From the NCBI GenBank assembly GCA_002862645.1, contig PKDQ01000026.1:130777-194249 (forward strand): a stretch of 63,473 bases of DNA, given 5' to 3'. Source of the DNA: Flavobacteriaceae bacterium. GTDB lineage: Bacteria > Bacteroidota > Bacteroidia > Flavobacteriales > Flavobacteriaceae. Below, piece by piece: positions 45,424 through 53,473 of this stretch; positions within the stretch are counted from its first letter, which is position 1, and each line of letters starts with the position of its first letter. Under the pieces are notes generated by a model. That model did no database searches and was not told the origin of the DNA. It worked only from the letters and a program-made list of their open reading frames with translations. A program made the translations under genes and the position numbers.

Positions 45424-46704
45424 TTAAGACGAACGAAAGATGGTTTGATTTCTATCTGGGCCTACAGAAACAATCTTTATAGTTGTTTCCACATAAGCTT
45501 CAATAAAGGCCACATAGTCCATAAATGTTTTTGGAAGTTCCTCCTCGCTGCGCATTTTGGTCAAGTCTTCCTTCCAGCCAGGCAATGAAGTGTATTGTGG
45601 CTTTACCTCTTCTGCATTTAAGGAGTATGGTAGGTGCTGAATGTTTTCACCTCTGTAATCATACGAGACACAAACCTTAAGCGTATCAAAACCAGCAAGC
45701 ACATCGCCTTTCATCATCATAAGTTGGGTGACCCCATTTACCTCTACAGCGTATTTAAGGGCAACCAAATCAAGCCAGCCACAACGACGTGAACGACCCG
45801 TGGTAGCGCCAAACTCGTGTCCTACACGACCCATTGTTTCCCCGATTTCGTTAAATAGCTCGGTTGGAAAAGGACCGCTTCCCACTCTCGTGGTATAGGC
45901 TTTGAAAATGCCGTAAACTTCCCCAATTTTATTGGGAGCAATACCCAGTCCAGTACATGCGCCTGCGGCTGTCGTATTGGATGAGGTAACAAACGGATAC
46001 GTACCAAAGTCAATGTCCAATAGGGAACCTTGTGCTCCTTCGGCTAAAATATGCTTGTCTTCTTTTTGTGCTACACTAAGGAACTGTTCGCTGTCAACAA
46101 ACGAAATGTTGCTTTTCAAAAAAGCTATGGCTTCAAAAAACGCTTTATCAAGTGCCGCCATGTCATACTCAAGATTAACGTTCATATTTGAAACCATCGC
46201 TAAATGTTTATCCCGAAGTGCTTGATATCTTGTCTTCCAACTTGCTAATTCAATATCCCCAACTCTAATCCCATTACGACCTGTTTTGTCCATATACGTT
46301 GGACCGATTCCTTTGAGTGTAGATCCAATTTTCGCCTTTCCTTTCGCAAGCTCTGAAGCGGCATCGAGAAGTCGGTGTGTTGGAAGAATTAGGTGTGCTT
46401 TTCTAGAAACCAATAGTGATCTATTGGTATCAATATCAAAAGGAGCAAGGTTGTCTAATTCTTGCTTAAAAATAACGGGGTCAATCACCACACCGTTTCC
46501 AATCAAGTTGGTAGCATCGGTATGAAAGATTCCCGAGGGTATGGTGTGTAATACGTGTTTAATTCCGTCAAATTCTAGGGTATGGCCTGCATTGGGTCCG
46601 CCTTGGAATCGAGCAATGATGTCGTAATTTTTTGTAAGTACGTCAACAATTTTACCTTTTCCTTCGTCGCCCCACTGTAAGCCTAGGAGTAAATCAATGG
46701 CCAT
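45424..46704 (-). CDS. purA: Adenylosuccinate synthetase
   Basis: PurA joins IMP and aspartate with GTP on the way to AMP. The 426-residue protein starts MAIDLLLGLQWGDEGKGKIV (GTP loop), followed by ARFQGGPNAGHTL, the IMP-site KIGSTLKGIGPTY and GSLLDIDFGTYPFVTSSNTT. It is the partner to purL in this window. It starts six bases downstream of the Fur-like regulator stop, so it may share its transcript. Confidence 0.97.
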   Translation of the reverse strand: MAIDLLLGLQWGDEGKGKIVDVLTKNYDIIARFQGGPNAGHTLEFDGIKHVLHTIPSGIFHTDATNLIGNGVVIDPVIFKQELDNLAPFDIDTNRSLLVSRKAHLILPTHRLLDAASELAKGKAKIGSTLKGIGPTYMDKTGRNGIRVGDIELASWKTRYQALRDKHLAMVSNMNVNLEYDMAALDKAFFEAIAFLKSNISFVDSEQFLSVAQKEDKHILAEGAQGSLLDIDFGTYPFVTSSNTTAAGACTGLGIAPNKIGEVYGIFKAYTTRVGSGPFPTELFNEIGETMGRVGHEFGATTGRSRRCGWLDLVALKYAVEVNGVTQLMMMKGDVLAGFDTLKVCVSYDYRGENIQHLPYSLNAEEVKPQYTSLPGWKEDLTKMRSEEELPKTFMDYVAFIEAYVETTIKIVSVGPDRNQTIFRSS

Positions 46705-46710
46705 GAATGA

Positions 46711-47148
46711 TTAGTTAGCGTTTTTTTTGGTTCCGTAAAAGTATAATGAATGCGCGTGTATATCAATACCAAAAACCTCCTCGATGGTTTTTTTTATGGC
46801 TTGAATACGGGGGTCGCAAAATTCCTTTACTTCTCCAGTGTCTGTTAAAATTACGTGATCGTGTTGTTTGTCAAAATATGACTTTTCGTACTGGGCGTGC
46901 TGTAAACCAAATTGATGCTTTCGAACCAAGCCACATGACAACAACAATTCAATTGTATTGTAGAGTGTGGCGCGACTTACCCTGTAGTTTTTGTTTTTCA
47001 TCATGATATATAGCGACTCGATATCAAAATGCTCTTCACTCAAGTAAATTTCTTCAAGTATGGCAAAGCGTTCAGGTGTTTTTCTATGCCCGTTGCTATC
47101 CAAAAATTGAATAAAAACACTCTTTACTGTTTCGAACTTGTTTTTCAT
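46711..47148 (-). CDS. Fur-family transcriptional regulator without zinc CxxC motifs
   Basis: A 145-residue Fur-like protein: the helix-turn-helix region is [20 protein letters not shown], followed by [20 protein letters not shown], and the dimer domain begins with [20 protein letters not shown]. In most Fur or PerR proteins HDHxxC is followed by xxC (a CxxC zinc site); here that place reads ILTDTG, and no second CxxC is seen near the end. The frame opens upstream to 47178; I chose ATG 47148 ([16 protein letters not shown]). It lies between relA and purA. Metal specificity is open (iron, zinc or peroxide sensing). Confidence 0.87.
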   Translation of the reverse strand: MKNKFETVKSVFIQFLDSNGHRKTPERFAILEEIYLSEEHFDIESLYIMMKNKNYRVSRATLYNTIELLLSCGLVRKHQFGLQHAQYEKSYFDKQHDHVILTDTGEVKEFCDPRIQAIKKTIEEVFGIDIHAHSLYFYGTKKNAN

Positions 47149-47184
47149 ATGGTAAAAACCAGAAACAAAGATAAGCAACCGAAA

Positions 47185-49386
47185 TCAATCTCTAACTACT
47201 TTCTCAATTCCAGTAACTTTTTCAAGTTTATTAATTAACATGTAGAGGGTAGAAGCATGGCTTACGTGCAGTCTTATTTCACCAGAAAAAGTACCTTTTT
47301 CTGTGTCAAATTTTATTTGTGTAATGTCTACGTTATGCGCATTTGAAATAATATTGGTAACCTCGCTGACAAGTCCAATTCGATCAATACCAGAAAGACG
47401 GATGCTTCCACTATAGAACCCTTTTGAAGAATCTATCCATTTTGCACTTAAAATACGATAGCCGTAATTTGAGTGTAAGCTGATGGCATTTGGGCATTCG
47501 TTTTTATGCACCTTAATGCCTTCATTGATAGATACAAATCCAAATACCTCATCACCTGCAATAGGATTACAGCACTGACTTAGGGTATAATTGAGAGTTT
47601 CTTGATCTTTTCCGAACACCAACATATCGTAGAAACTTGAAATTTCACTACAATCGAGGTTTTCTTTTTTGGGTCGGTCTGAGGGCCGTCTTCTAAAGAG
47701 CTGGTAAAAACGGTTGTTTTCCTCGGAGGCAAACTTTTTTAACATTTTATTATCAATAGTGCCAATACCTACCCGATAATATAAATCTAGACTTGTTTTA
47801 AGTTTGAAATACGACACCATTGCATTGATGATACGATCACCAAACTTAAATTTCATTTGACGAAGCTTTCGTCTTAATAGCTCTTTGCCTTCTATGGCAA
47901 TGGCTTTTTCCTCAGCACGTAATGAGGTGCGAATACTTGACCTCGCTTTGGATGTGATTACAAAATCAAGCCAGTTGGCGTTCGGAAATGAAGTTTCAGA
48001 AGTAATAACGCCCACTTGATCACCACTGTTTAATTTATAGTTAAGCGGAACGATTTTGCCATTCACTTTTGCCCCACGTGTTTTATCACCAACTTCACTG
48101 TGGATGGAATATGCAAAATCTACAGGTGTAGCTCCTTTTGGTAAGGATTTTAAATCTCCTTTGGGCGTAAAGACGAAAATCTCACTCGCATATAAATTGA
48201 GTTTAAAGTCTTTAACAAAATCCACAGCATCGGTTTCATCTGATTTTAAAACGTCACGCAATCGGTTTAACCAGCTTTCCATACCGCCCTCGTCTTTGCT
48301 TCCGTGTTTGTATTTAAAATGAGCAGCGTATCCTTTTTCGGCAATTTCGTGCATACGCTGTGATCTAATTTGTACTTCGACCCATTTGCCACCAGGTCCA
48401 ACTACCGTTATGTGTAGGGCTTCATAGCCTGTTGATTTGGGTGAGGAAATCCAATCGCGCAATCGGGTTGGGTTAGGTTGAAAGTGGTCTGTAACGATGG
48501 AATAAATTTTCCATGCCAAAAACTTTTCTTGTTTTGGGGTTGATTTGTAAATAATACGCACCGCAAAACGATCAAAAACTTCATCAAACTTTCTGTTCTT
48601 GATTTGCATTTTTCTGCGAATAGAAAAAATACTTTTAAAGCGCCCCTCTGTTTTGAAATTAATGCGTTCTTTGTTTAGGTGCTTTTGGAGTTGTTTAGTA
48701 AAATTCTTTATATAGGTTTGTCGTTCTTCTTCGCTATCTTTAATTTTTATATCAATATCGTTGTATACTTCAGGCTCTGTATACTTAAGTGCTAAGTCTT
48801 CTAGCTGCGTTTTTATGTTAAACATGCCTATTCGATGTGCTAAAGGCGCATAAATATAAAGTGTCTCAGAAGCAATACGTACTTGCTTATCTTCTGGCAT
48901 CACAATTAGCGTCATCATATTGTGAAGCCTGTCAGCAATTTTTATTAAAATAACCCTGACATCTTCATTCATTGTCAGTAACATTTTTTTAAAATTTTCG
49001 GCCTGGATGGAAACGCGCTTATCTTTAGAGAGTTTTGATATTTTGGTAAGTCCATCAACAATTTTTGCTACGGTATCGCCAAACATGAGCGCTATGTCAT
49101 CAAGTGTTAGGGAAGTGTCTTCGACCACATCGTGGAGTAGGGCTGCTGCAATTGAAGTAGCACCAAGTCCAATTTGATCTGCAACTATCTGGGCAACAGC
49201 TATTGGGTGCATGATATATGGTTCACCACTTTTACGTCTCTGATCTTTGTGGGCATCTACAGCTGTATCAAAGGCCATCCGTATAAGTTTTTTGTCTTCC
49301 CTATTTAACGATTGATAACTATTGCGAAGTAAGTTTTTATACTCCAGTGCAATGATGGCATTTTCGTTAACTTCAGAAAGTTGCAT
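47185..49386 (-). CDS. Bifunctional (p)ppGpp synthetase/hydrolase
   Basis: The 733-residue RelA/SpoT protein controls the stringent response by making and breaking (p)ppGpp. The N-terminal HD hydrolase is intact (PYIMHPIAVAQIVADQ, AALLHDVVEDT, LIKIADRLHNM). The synthetase follows with RFKSIFSIRRKM, DRFAVRIIY and SPKSTGYEALH. Then a TGS domain (EIFVFTPKGDLKSLPKGATP) and a C-terminal ACT domain. The intact HD site suggests both activities, so the SpoT-like role applies. It is divergent from nothing nearby; a TrmH-type gene precedes it by 17 bases. Confidence 0.95.
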   Translation of the reverse strand: MQLSEVNENAIIALEYKNLLRNSYQSLNREDKKLIRMAFDTAVDAHKDQRRKSGEPYIMHPIAVAQIVADQIGLGATSIAAALLHDVVEDTSLTLDDIALMFGDTVAKIVDGLTKISKLSKDKRVSIQAENFKKMLLTMNEDVRVILIKIADRLHNMMTLIVMPEDKQVRIASETLYIYAPLAHRIGMFNIKTQLEDLALKYTEPEVYNDIDIKIKDSEEERQTYIKNFTKQLQKHLNKERINFKTEGRFKSIFSIRRKMQIKNRKFDEVFDRFAVRIIYKSTPKQEKFLAWKIYSIVTDHFQPNPTRLRDWISSPKSTGYEALHITVVGPGGKWVEVQIRSQRMHEIAEKGYAAHFKYKHGSKDEGGMESWLNRLRDVLKSDETDAVDFVKDFKLNLYASEIFVFTPKGDLKSLPKGATPVDFAYSIHSEVGDKTRGAKVNGKIVPLNYKLNSGDQVGVITSETSFPNANWLDFVITSKARSSIRTSLRAEEKAIAIEGKELLRRKLRQMKFKFGDRIINAMVSYFKLKTSLDLYYRVGIGTIDNKMLKKFASEENNRFYQLFRRRPSDRPKKENLDCSEISSFYDMLVFGKDQETLNYTLSQCCNPIAGDEVFGFVSINEGIKVHKNECPNAISLHSNYGYRILSAKWIDSSKGFYSGSIRLSGIDRIGLVSEVTNIISNAHNVDITQIKFDTEKGTFSGEIRLHVSHASTLYMLINKLEKVTGIEKVVRD

Positions 49387-49403
49387 AGATAAATATACAA
49401 AAA

Positions 49404-50201
49404 TTAGAACTTACGCTGACGCACAACTTCATAAGCCAATACGGCTGTAGCTACCGATACATTTAAAGAGTCAACATGACCCAACATGGATATTTTAATG
49501 GTTGTACTATCTTTCAGCCAAAATGTACTTAAGCCTTTTGCTTCGCTACCCATAATCAAGGCCGTTGCTTTGGTAAAATCTGCATCTGTATGTTTTATGC
49601 TTTTTTGGAGTGAAGCGGCATAGATATTGATTTTAAAGTTTTTTAGAAAATCTTTAACTTGCCTATTTTCACAAACAAATGTTAGCACGGAGAAAAACCC
49701 ACCAACACTTGAGCGAATCACATTTGGATTATAAATATCGGTATGTGGATCACTAATAATCACAGCATCCACTCCTGAGGCATCAGCAGTGCGAAGTATA
49801 GCACCCAAATTCCCAGGCTTTTCGATAGCCTCCAAGACTAATATGAAAGGGGTGTTGTTTTTTGGCTGCCAATTTTTTAATGTATTGTTTTTTTGCTTCA
49901 GTATGCCTATCACTCCTTCCGTAGAATCGCGCATCACCATTTTGCGGTATACTTCCAAAGATACAGATACAATTTCTGATTTGTGATTAAATTTAGTTAT
50001 CCAGCTTTTAAACGCGTCATCGTTTAAAATTTCCGGACACCAGTATATATGTGTTACCTCATAACCGGCCATAAATGCAAGTTGCAATTCTCGTAAGCCC
50101 TCTACCGTAAAGCATCCGCTTTCTTTTCTTGCCTTAGCTTTAGCCTGAATTGCAACAACATTCTTAACCGATAGGTTATATATGCTAGATATATGTTTCA
50201 T
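49404..50201 (-). CDS. SpoU/TrmH-family RNA methyltransferase
   Basis: A 265-residue 2'-O-ribose RNA methyltransferase with the SPOUT knot: the N-terminal substrate-binding part is ESGCFTVEGLRELQLAF; the three motifs are LEAIEKPGNLGAILRTADA, VIRSSVGGFFSVL and MGSEAKGL followed by GHVDSLNVSVATAVLAYEV. Most members target 23S rRNA or tRNA; which is not decided. The start MKHISSIYNLSVKN lies 19 bases before the LytTR pseudogene on the other strand. Confidence 0.92.
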   Translation of the reverse strand: MKHISSIYNLSVKNVVAIQAKAKARKESGCFTVEGLRELQLAFMAGYEVTHIYWCPEILNDDAFKSWITKFNHKSEIVSVSLEVYRKMVMRDSTEGVIGILKQKNNTLKNWQPKNNTPFILVLEAIEKPGNLGAILRTADASGVDAVIISDPHTDIYNPNVIRSSVGGFFSVLTFVCENRQVKDFLKNFKINIYAASLQKSIKHTDADFTKATALIMGSEAKGLSTFWLKDSTTIKISMLGHVDSLNVSVATAVLAYEVVRQRKF

Positions 50202-50219
50202 TGTTTAAATATTAATAAA

Positions 50220-50998
50220 TTGCTCAACGCTGTAATCGTTGACGACCAAGCTCGCAATATCGTGCTTTTATCTCATTGCCTTGAAAAATATTGTTCACAA
50301 GTTTGATTAGTCACATCATTTACGAAAAAAAAGAAAGCTGTTTCTCATTTGAGAAATAACAAGCCCGAAATTCTTATTCTGGACATTGTTCTTGACTCGC
50401 TTAGCGGTTTCGAAATTCTTGAGTATATTGGTTAAGAAGATATCCGTGTATTGATGTGCTTTGCTGATGATGTATTTGCACTTAAAGCGATTCGATATCA
50501 AGTCACAGATTATTTGCTTAAACCTTAAAAAATTCAGGATTTAAGCTCTACAGAAGAGAAAATTCAAAATAGAATAGCGAAATATAAAAAAATGCAAGTG
50601 TCTAATTCTTCTCATTTCACCTCTTTCAATAATGCCATACCCACTATTAATCAACTTATTGCAATTAGGAAAAATCGAGTGTTGATTTTGTTTCCATTGA
50701 TGAAATTCTATGTATGGAAACTCACAAGGTTACACACAAAACAAAAATCGTACTAAAGCATCATGCAAAACGTGAGCATATTGTTGTGGAAAAACCCTTG
50801 CTTGAGATAGAGAAAAAATTAACTCATAGCATTTTCTTTAGATTAAGTCGTACTTCTATTATCAACGTTACGGCCATTCAAACCATTCATCGGATTGTGC
50901 GATATCCCCTTACCAATGGTTATCGTGTGCAAATCCCTCGAACTGGGTATAAGTTGCTGATTTCCTTAACGGAAAAAATATATCAAACAATCATATAA
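50220..50998 (+). pseudogene. LytTR-family response regulator pseudogene
   Basis: A once-intact two-domain regulator is disrupted by three in-frame stops and a frameshift. From about 50220 one frame reads LNAVIVDDQARNIVLLSHCL, stop TGA at 50304-50306, PEILILDIVLDSLSGFEIL (receiver with its phosphate-acceptor Asp), stop TAA at 50433, then YQVTDYLLKP (conserved Lys) and stop TAA at 50526. Near 50680 one base is missing; the shifted frame then gives DFVSIDEILCMETHK and an intact LytTR DNA-binding region with FFRLSRTSIINVTAI, ending at the stop at 50996. The protein was a LytTR response regulator. No histidine kinase is beside it. The 834-base stretch 50202-51036 holds nothing else except the rocD promoter at its end. 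Confidence 0.85.
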
Positions 50999-51022
50999 CT
51001 TTTTTATTACCTGAGGCTTCCG

Positions 51023-51030
51023 TATTTTTG
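51023..51030 (+). promoter_or_regulatory. Putative -7 box for rocD
   Basis: TATTTTTG matches TAnnTTTG and ends six bases before the rocD ATG at 51037. Confidence 0.45.
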
Positions 51031-51036
51031 TAGAGT

Positions 51037-52320
51037 ATGGCAACTTACACAAAACTTACGGAACAATTTATAGATCTTGAGCATGCTCATGGTGCACAAA
51101 ACTACCATCCACTTCCTGTTGTTTTGGATAGGGGCGAAGGGGTGTATTTATGGGATGTTGAAGGAAAAAAATACTATGACTTTCTTTCTGCATATTCAGC
51201 AGTTAATCAAGGCCATAGCCATCCAAAAATAATAAAAGCCTTACAAAATCAGTCGCAAAAATTATGCCTCACATCACGTGCTTTTTACAATAGCTCTTTA
51301 GGTCCTTTTGCTGCTTTTATTTCCAAATACTTTGGATTTGATAAAATACTGCCCATGAACTCTGGTGCAGAAGCTGTCGAAACTGCCATTAAACTGGCGC
51401 GAAAATGGGGTGTTCAAAAAAAGAATATACCACAAGAGGCAGCACAAATAGTAGTTTGTCATAATAATTTTCATGGGAGGACAACTACAATTATTTCGTT
51501 TTCAGATGACAAAGGAGCGAAAAATGACTTTGGGCCTTATACTCCTGGATTTATCGTAATCCCTCACAACGACTCGGCCGCTTTAAAAAATGTCTTGAAA
51601 GCAAACAAAAATATTGTTGGTTTCTTGATGGAACCTATTCAAGGGGAAGCTGGAATATTTACTCCTGAAAAAAATTACTTACAAGACGTACAAGCAATTT
51701 GTAACGCACACGAAGTTTTATTTATTGCTGACGAAATCCAGACAGGCATAGCCAGAACAGGTTCACTGCTTGCGGTTTGTGGTAATTGTGATTGTGGTGC
51801 TTCATGTGAAAGACAGTCAGACACATTTGCTACACCCGATGTGTTAATTCTTGGCAAGGCAATTAGTGGAGGTGTTTATCCTGTTTCTGCTGTTTTGGCC
51901 AACAATGAAGTGATGGACGTAATAAAACCTGGAGAACACGGCAGTACATTTGGAGGAAACCCAATCGCTGCTGCGGTAGCTACGGCTGCCCTTAAAGTGG
52001 TTCAAGATGAGGCATTAGCGTTAAATGCACGAAAGCTAGGTAACATATTTCGTGACCAACTCAATAAGTACATCCGCTCTAGCGATATTGTAACTTTGGT
52101 AAGAGGTCGGGGCTTGCTTAATGCAATTGTGATTAACGACAGCCCTAAAAGTGATACGGCATGGAATATTTGTATGGCACTAAAAGAAAACGGATTGCTC
52201 GCTAAGCCTACACATGGCAATATTATACGATTTGCGCCACCGCTCGTGATGACAGAAGAGCAGCTTTTAGATTGTATTGATATCATAACATCAACCCTTA
52301 AAACTTTTGAACCGAACTAG
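51037..52320 (+). CDS. rocD: Ornithine aminotransferase with Cys-rich insertion
   Basis: RocD moves the delta-amino group of ornithine to 2-oxoglutarate in arginine/proline metabolism. The 427-residue PLP enzyme has NSGAEAVETAIKLARKWG, HNNFHGRTTTIISFSDD, LFIADEIQTGIARTG (Asp232) and VLILGKAISGGVYPVSA (PLP Lys274). Between the last two lies a loop with four cysteines spaced as CxxCxCxxxC (Cys248, 251, 253, 257), not present in the human or yeast enzyme as I know them; it could bind a metal. The stop lies four bases before the cysteine desulfurase start. Confidence 0.9.
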   Translation: MATYTKLTEQFIDLEHAHGAQNYHPLPVVLDRGEGVYLWDVEGKKYYDFLSAYSAVNQGHSHPKIIKALQNQSQKLCLTSRAFYNSSLGPFAAFISKYFGFDKILPMNSGAEAVETAIKLARKWGVQKKNIPQEAAQIVVCHNNFHGRTTTIISFSDDKGAKNDFGPYTPGFIVIPHNDSAALKNVLKANKNIVGFLMEPIQGEAGIFTPEKNYLQDVQAICNAHEVLFIADEIQTGIARTGSLLAVCGNCDCGASCERQSDTFATPDVLILGKAISGGVYPVSAVLANNEVMDVIKPGEHGSTFGGNPIAAAVATAALKVVQDEALALNARKLGNIFRDQLNKYIRSSDIVTLVRGRGLLNAIVINDSPKSDTAWNICMALKENGLLAKPTHGNIIRFAPPLVMTEEQLLDCIDIITSTLKTFEPN

Positions 52321-52324
52321 TTTT

Positions 52325-53473
52325 ATGGATTTGATTTACTTTGATAACGCTGCTACTACCCCCATTTACCCTGAAGTTATCGAAACCATGCATGCTACCA
52401 TGCAAGAAGATTTTGGTAATCCTTCTTCTGTCCATGCGGCTGGACGATCTGCAAAAGCTATGGTCGAGTCTGCCCGAAAATACATCGCTAATCAAATGGG
52501 TGTTTTGCCCAAAGAAATCATTTTCACTTCGGGTGGAACAGAAGGGGATAATACAGTGATGCAATCTGCCTTGCATCAACTGGGAATTCGCCACTTTATA
52601 AGTTCTCCAATAGAACACCATGCAGTAATTCACCCCTTAGAAAACATGGTTCAACAGGGGCATATAAAATTAGACTTGGTAAATATACTTCCCAGCGGTT
52701 TGCCCGACAAAGATGATCTAAAACGTTTATTGAGCAGTAGTGATGAGAAAAAAATGGTGAGTCTTATGCATGTCAATAACGAGGTAGGGACCATAATAGA
52801 CCTTAATGCCATTGGAAATTTATGTCATGAGCACAATGCGTTATTCCATACTGATACCGTTCAATCCATTGGGCACTTCGATTTGGACTTCGGAGTACTA
52901 CCCGTAGATTTCGCTGTAGCCTCGGCACATAAATTTCACGGACCCAAGGGTATTGGTTTTTTATATATTCAAAAAGATACTGGTTTAAGCGGTATACTTT
53001 TAGGAGGATCGCAAGAACGCGGAATGCGGGCAGGCACTGAATCCGTTCATAATATCGTTGGTATGCATACTGCCTTTCAACTTTCTTGCAAACGCATGCA
53101 AGCAGATGCTTTACATATCAAGGATTTAAAAAGCTATTGCCTAGCCCAATTACAAGCTGCATTGCCTGGTACAATATTCAATGGCGCATCTGGCGATTTT
53201 GAAAACAGCACATATACGATTGTAAATGCACGCCTACCCATGGATGAGAAGAAAGCTCAACTCTTGGCGTTTTATCTTGATTTACAAGGTGTGTGTTGCT
53301 CTAAAGGCAGTGCTTGTCAATCGGGAAGCGGGGGGGAGTCTCATGTGTTGCAATACTTGTTAACTGCCGAACAAAACAAGGCGCCTTCTTTGCGTTTTTC
53401 ATTTTCAGCACACAATACAAAAACTGAAATTGACAAGCTTATTGATATACTTGTCGACTATGCAAAAAACTAA
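52325..53473 (+). CDS. Cysteine desulfurase (NifS/IscS type)
   Basis: The 382-residue PLP enzyme makes sulfane sulfur from cysteine for Fe-S clusters and thio-modification. The start MDLIYFDNAATTPIYPEV is classic; the PLP lysine is in ASAHKFHGPKGIGFLYI and the catalytic cysteine lies in the loop SKGSACQSGSGGESH. The frame can start at 52307, which would overlap rocD; I choose 52325. It is the second gene after rocD and could be co-transcribed. Whether it serves Fe-S assembly or another sulfur pathway cannot be decided. Confidence 0.9.
   Translation: MDLIYFDNAATTPIYPEVIETMHATMQEDFGNPSSVHAAGRSAKAMVESARKYIANQMGVLPKEIIFTSGGTEGDNTVMQSALHQLGIRHFISSPIEHHAVIHPLENMVQQGHIKLDLVNILPSGLPDKDDLKRLLSSSDEKKMVSLMHVNNEVGTIIDLNAIGNLCHEHNALFHTDTVQSIGHFDLDFGVLPVDFAVASAHKFHGPKGIGFLYIQKDTGLSGILLGGSQERGMRAGTESVHNIVGMHTAFQLSCKRMQADALHIKDLKSYCLAQLQAALPGTIFNGASGDFENSTYTIVNARLPMDEKKAQLLAFYLDLQGVCCSKGSACQSGSGGESHVLQYLLTAEQNKAPSLRFSFSAHNTKTEIDKLIDILVDYAKN

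Noticed and set aside
50304-50306. The in-frame TGA as a possible selenocysteine or readthrough codon in the LytTR gene
   Set aside because: Two TAA stops and a frameshift follow, so recoding cannot rescue the gene.
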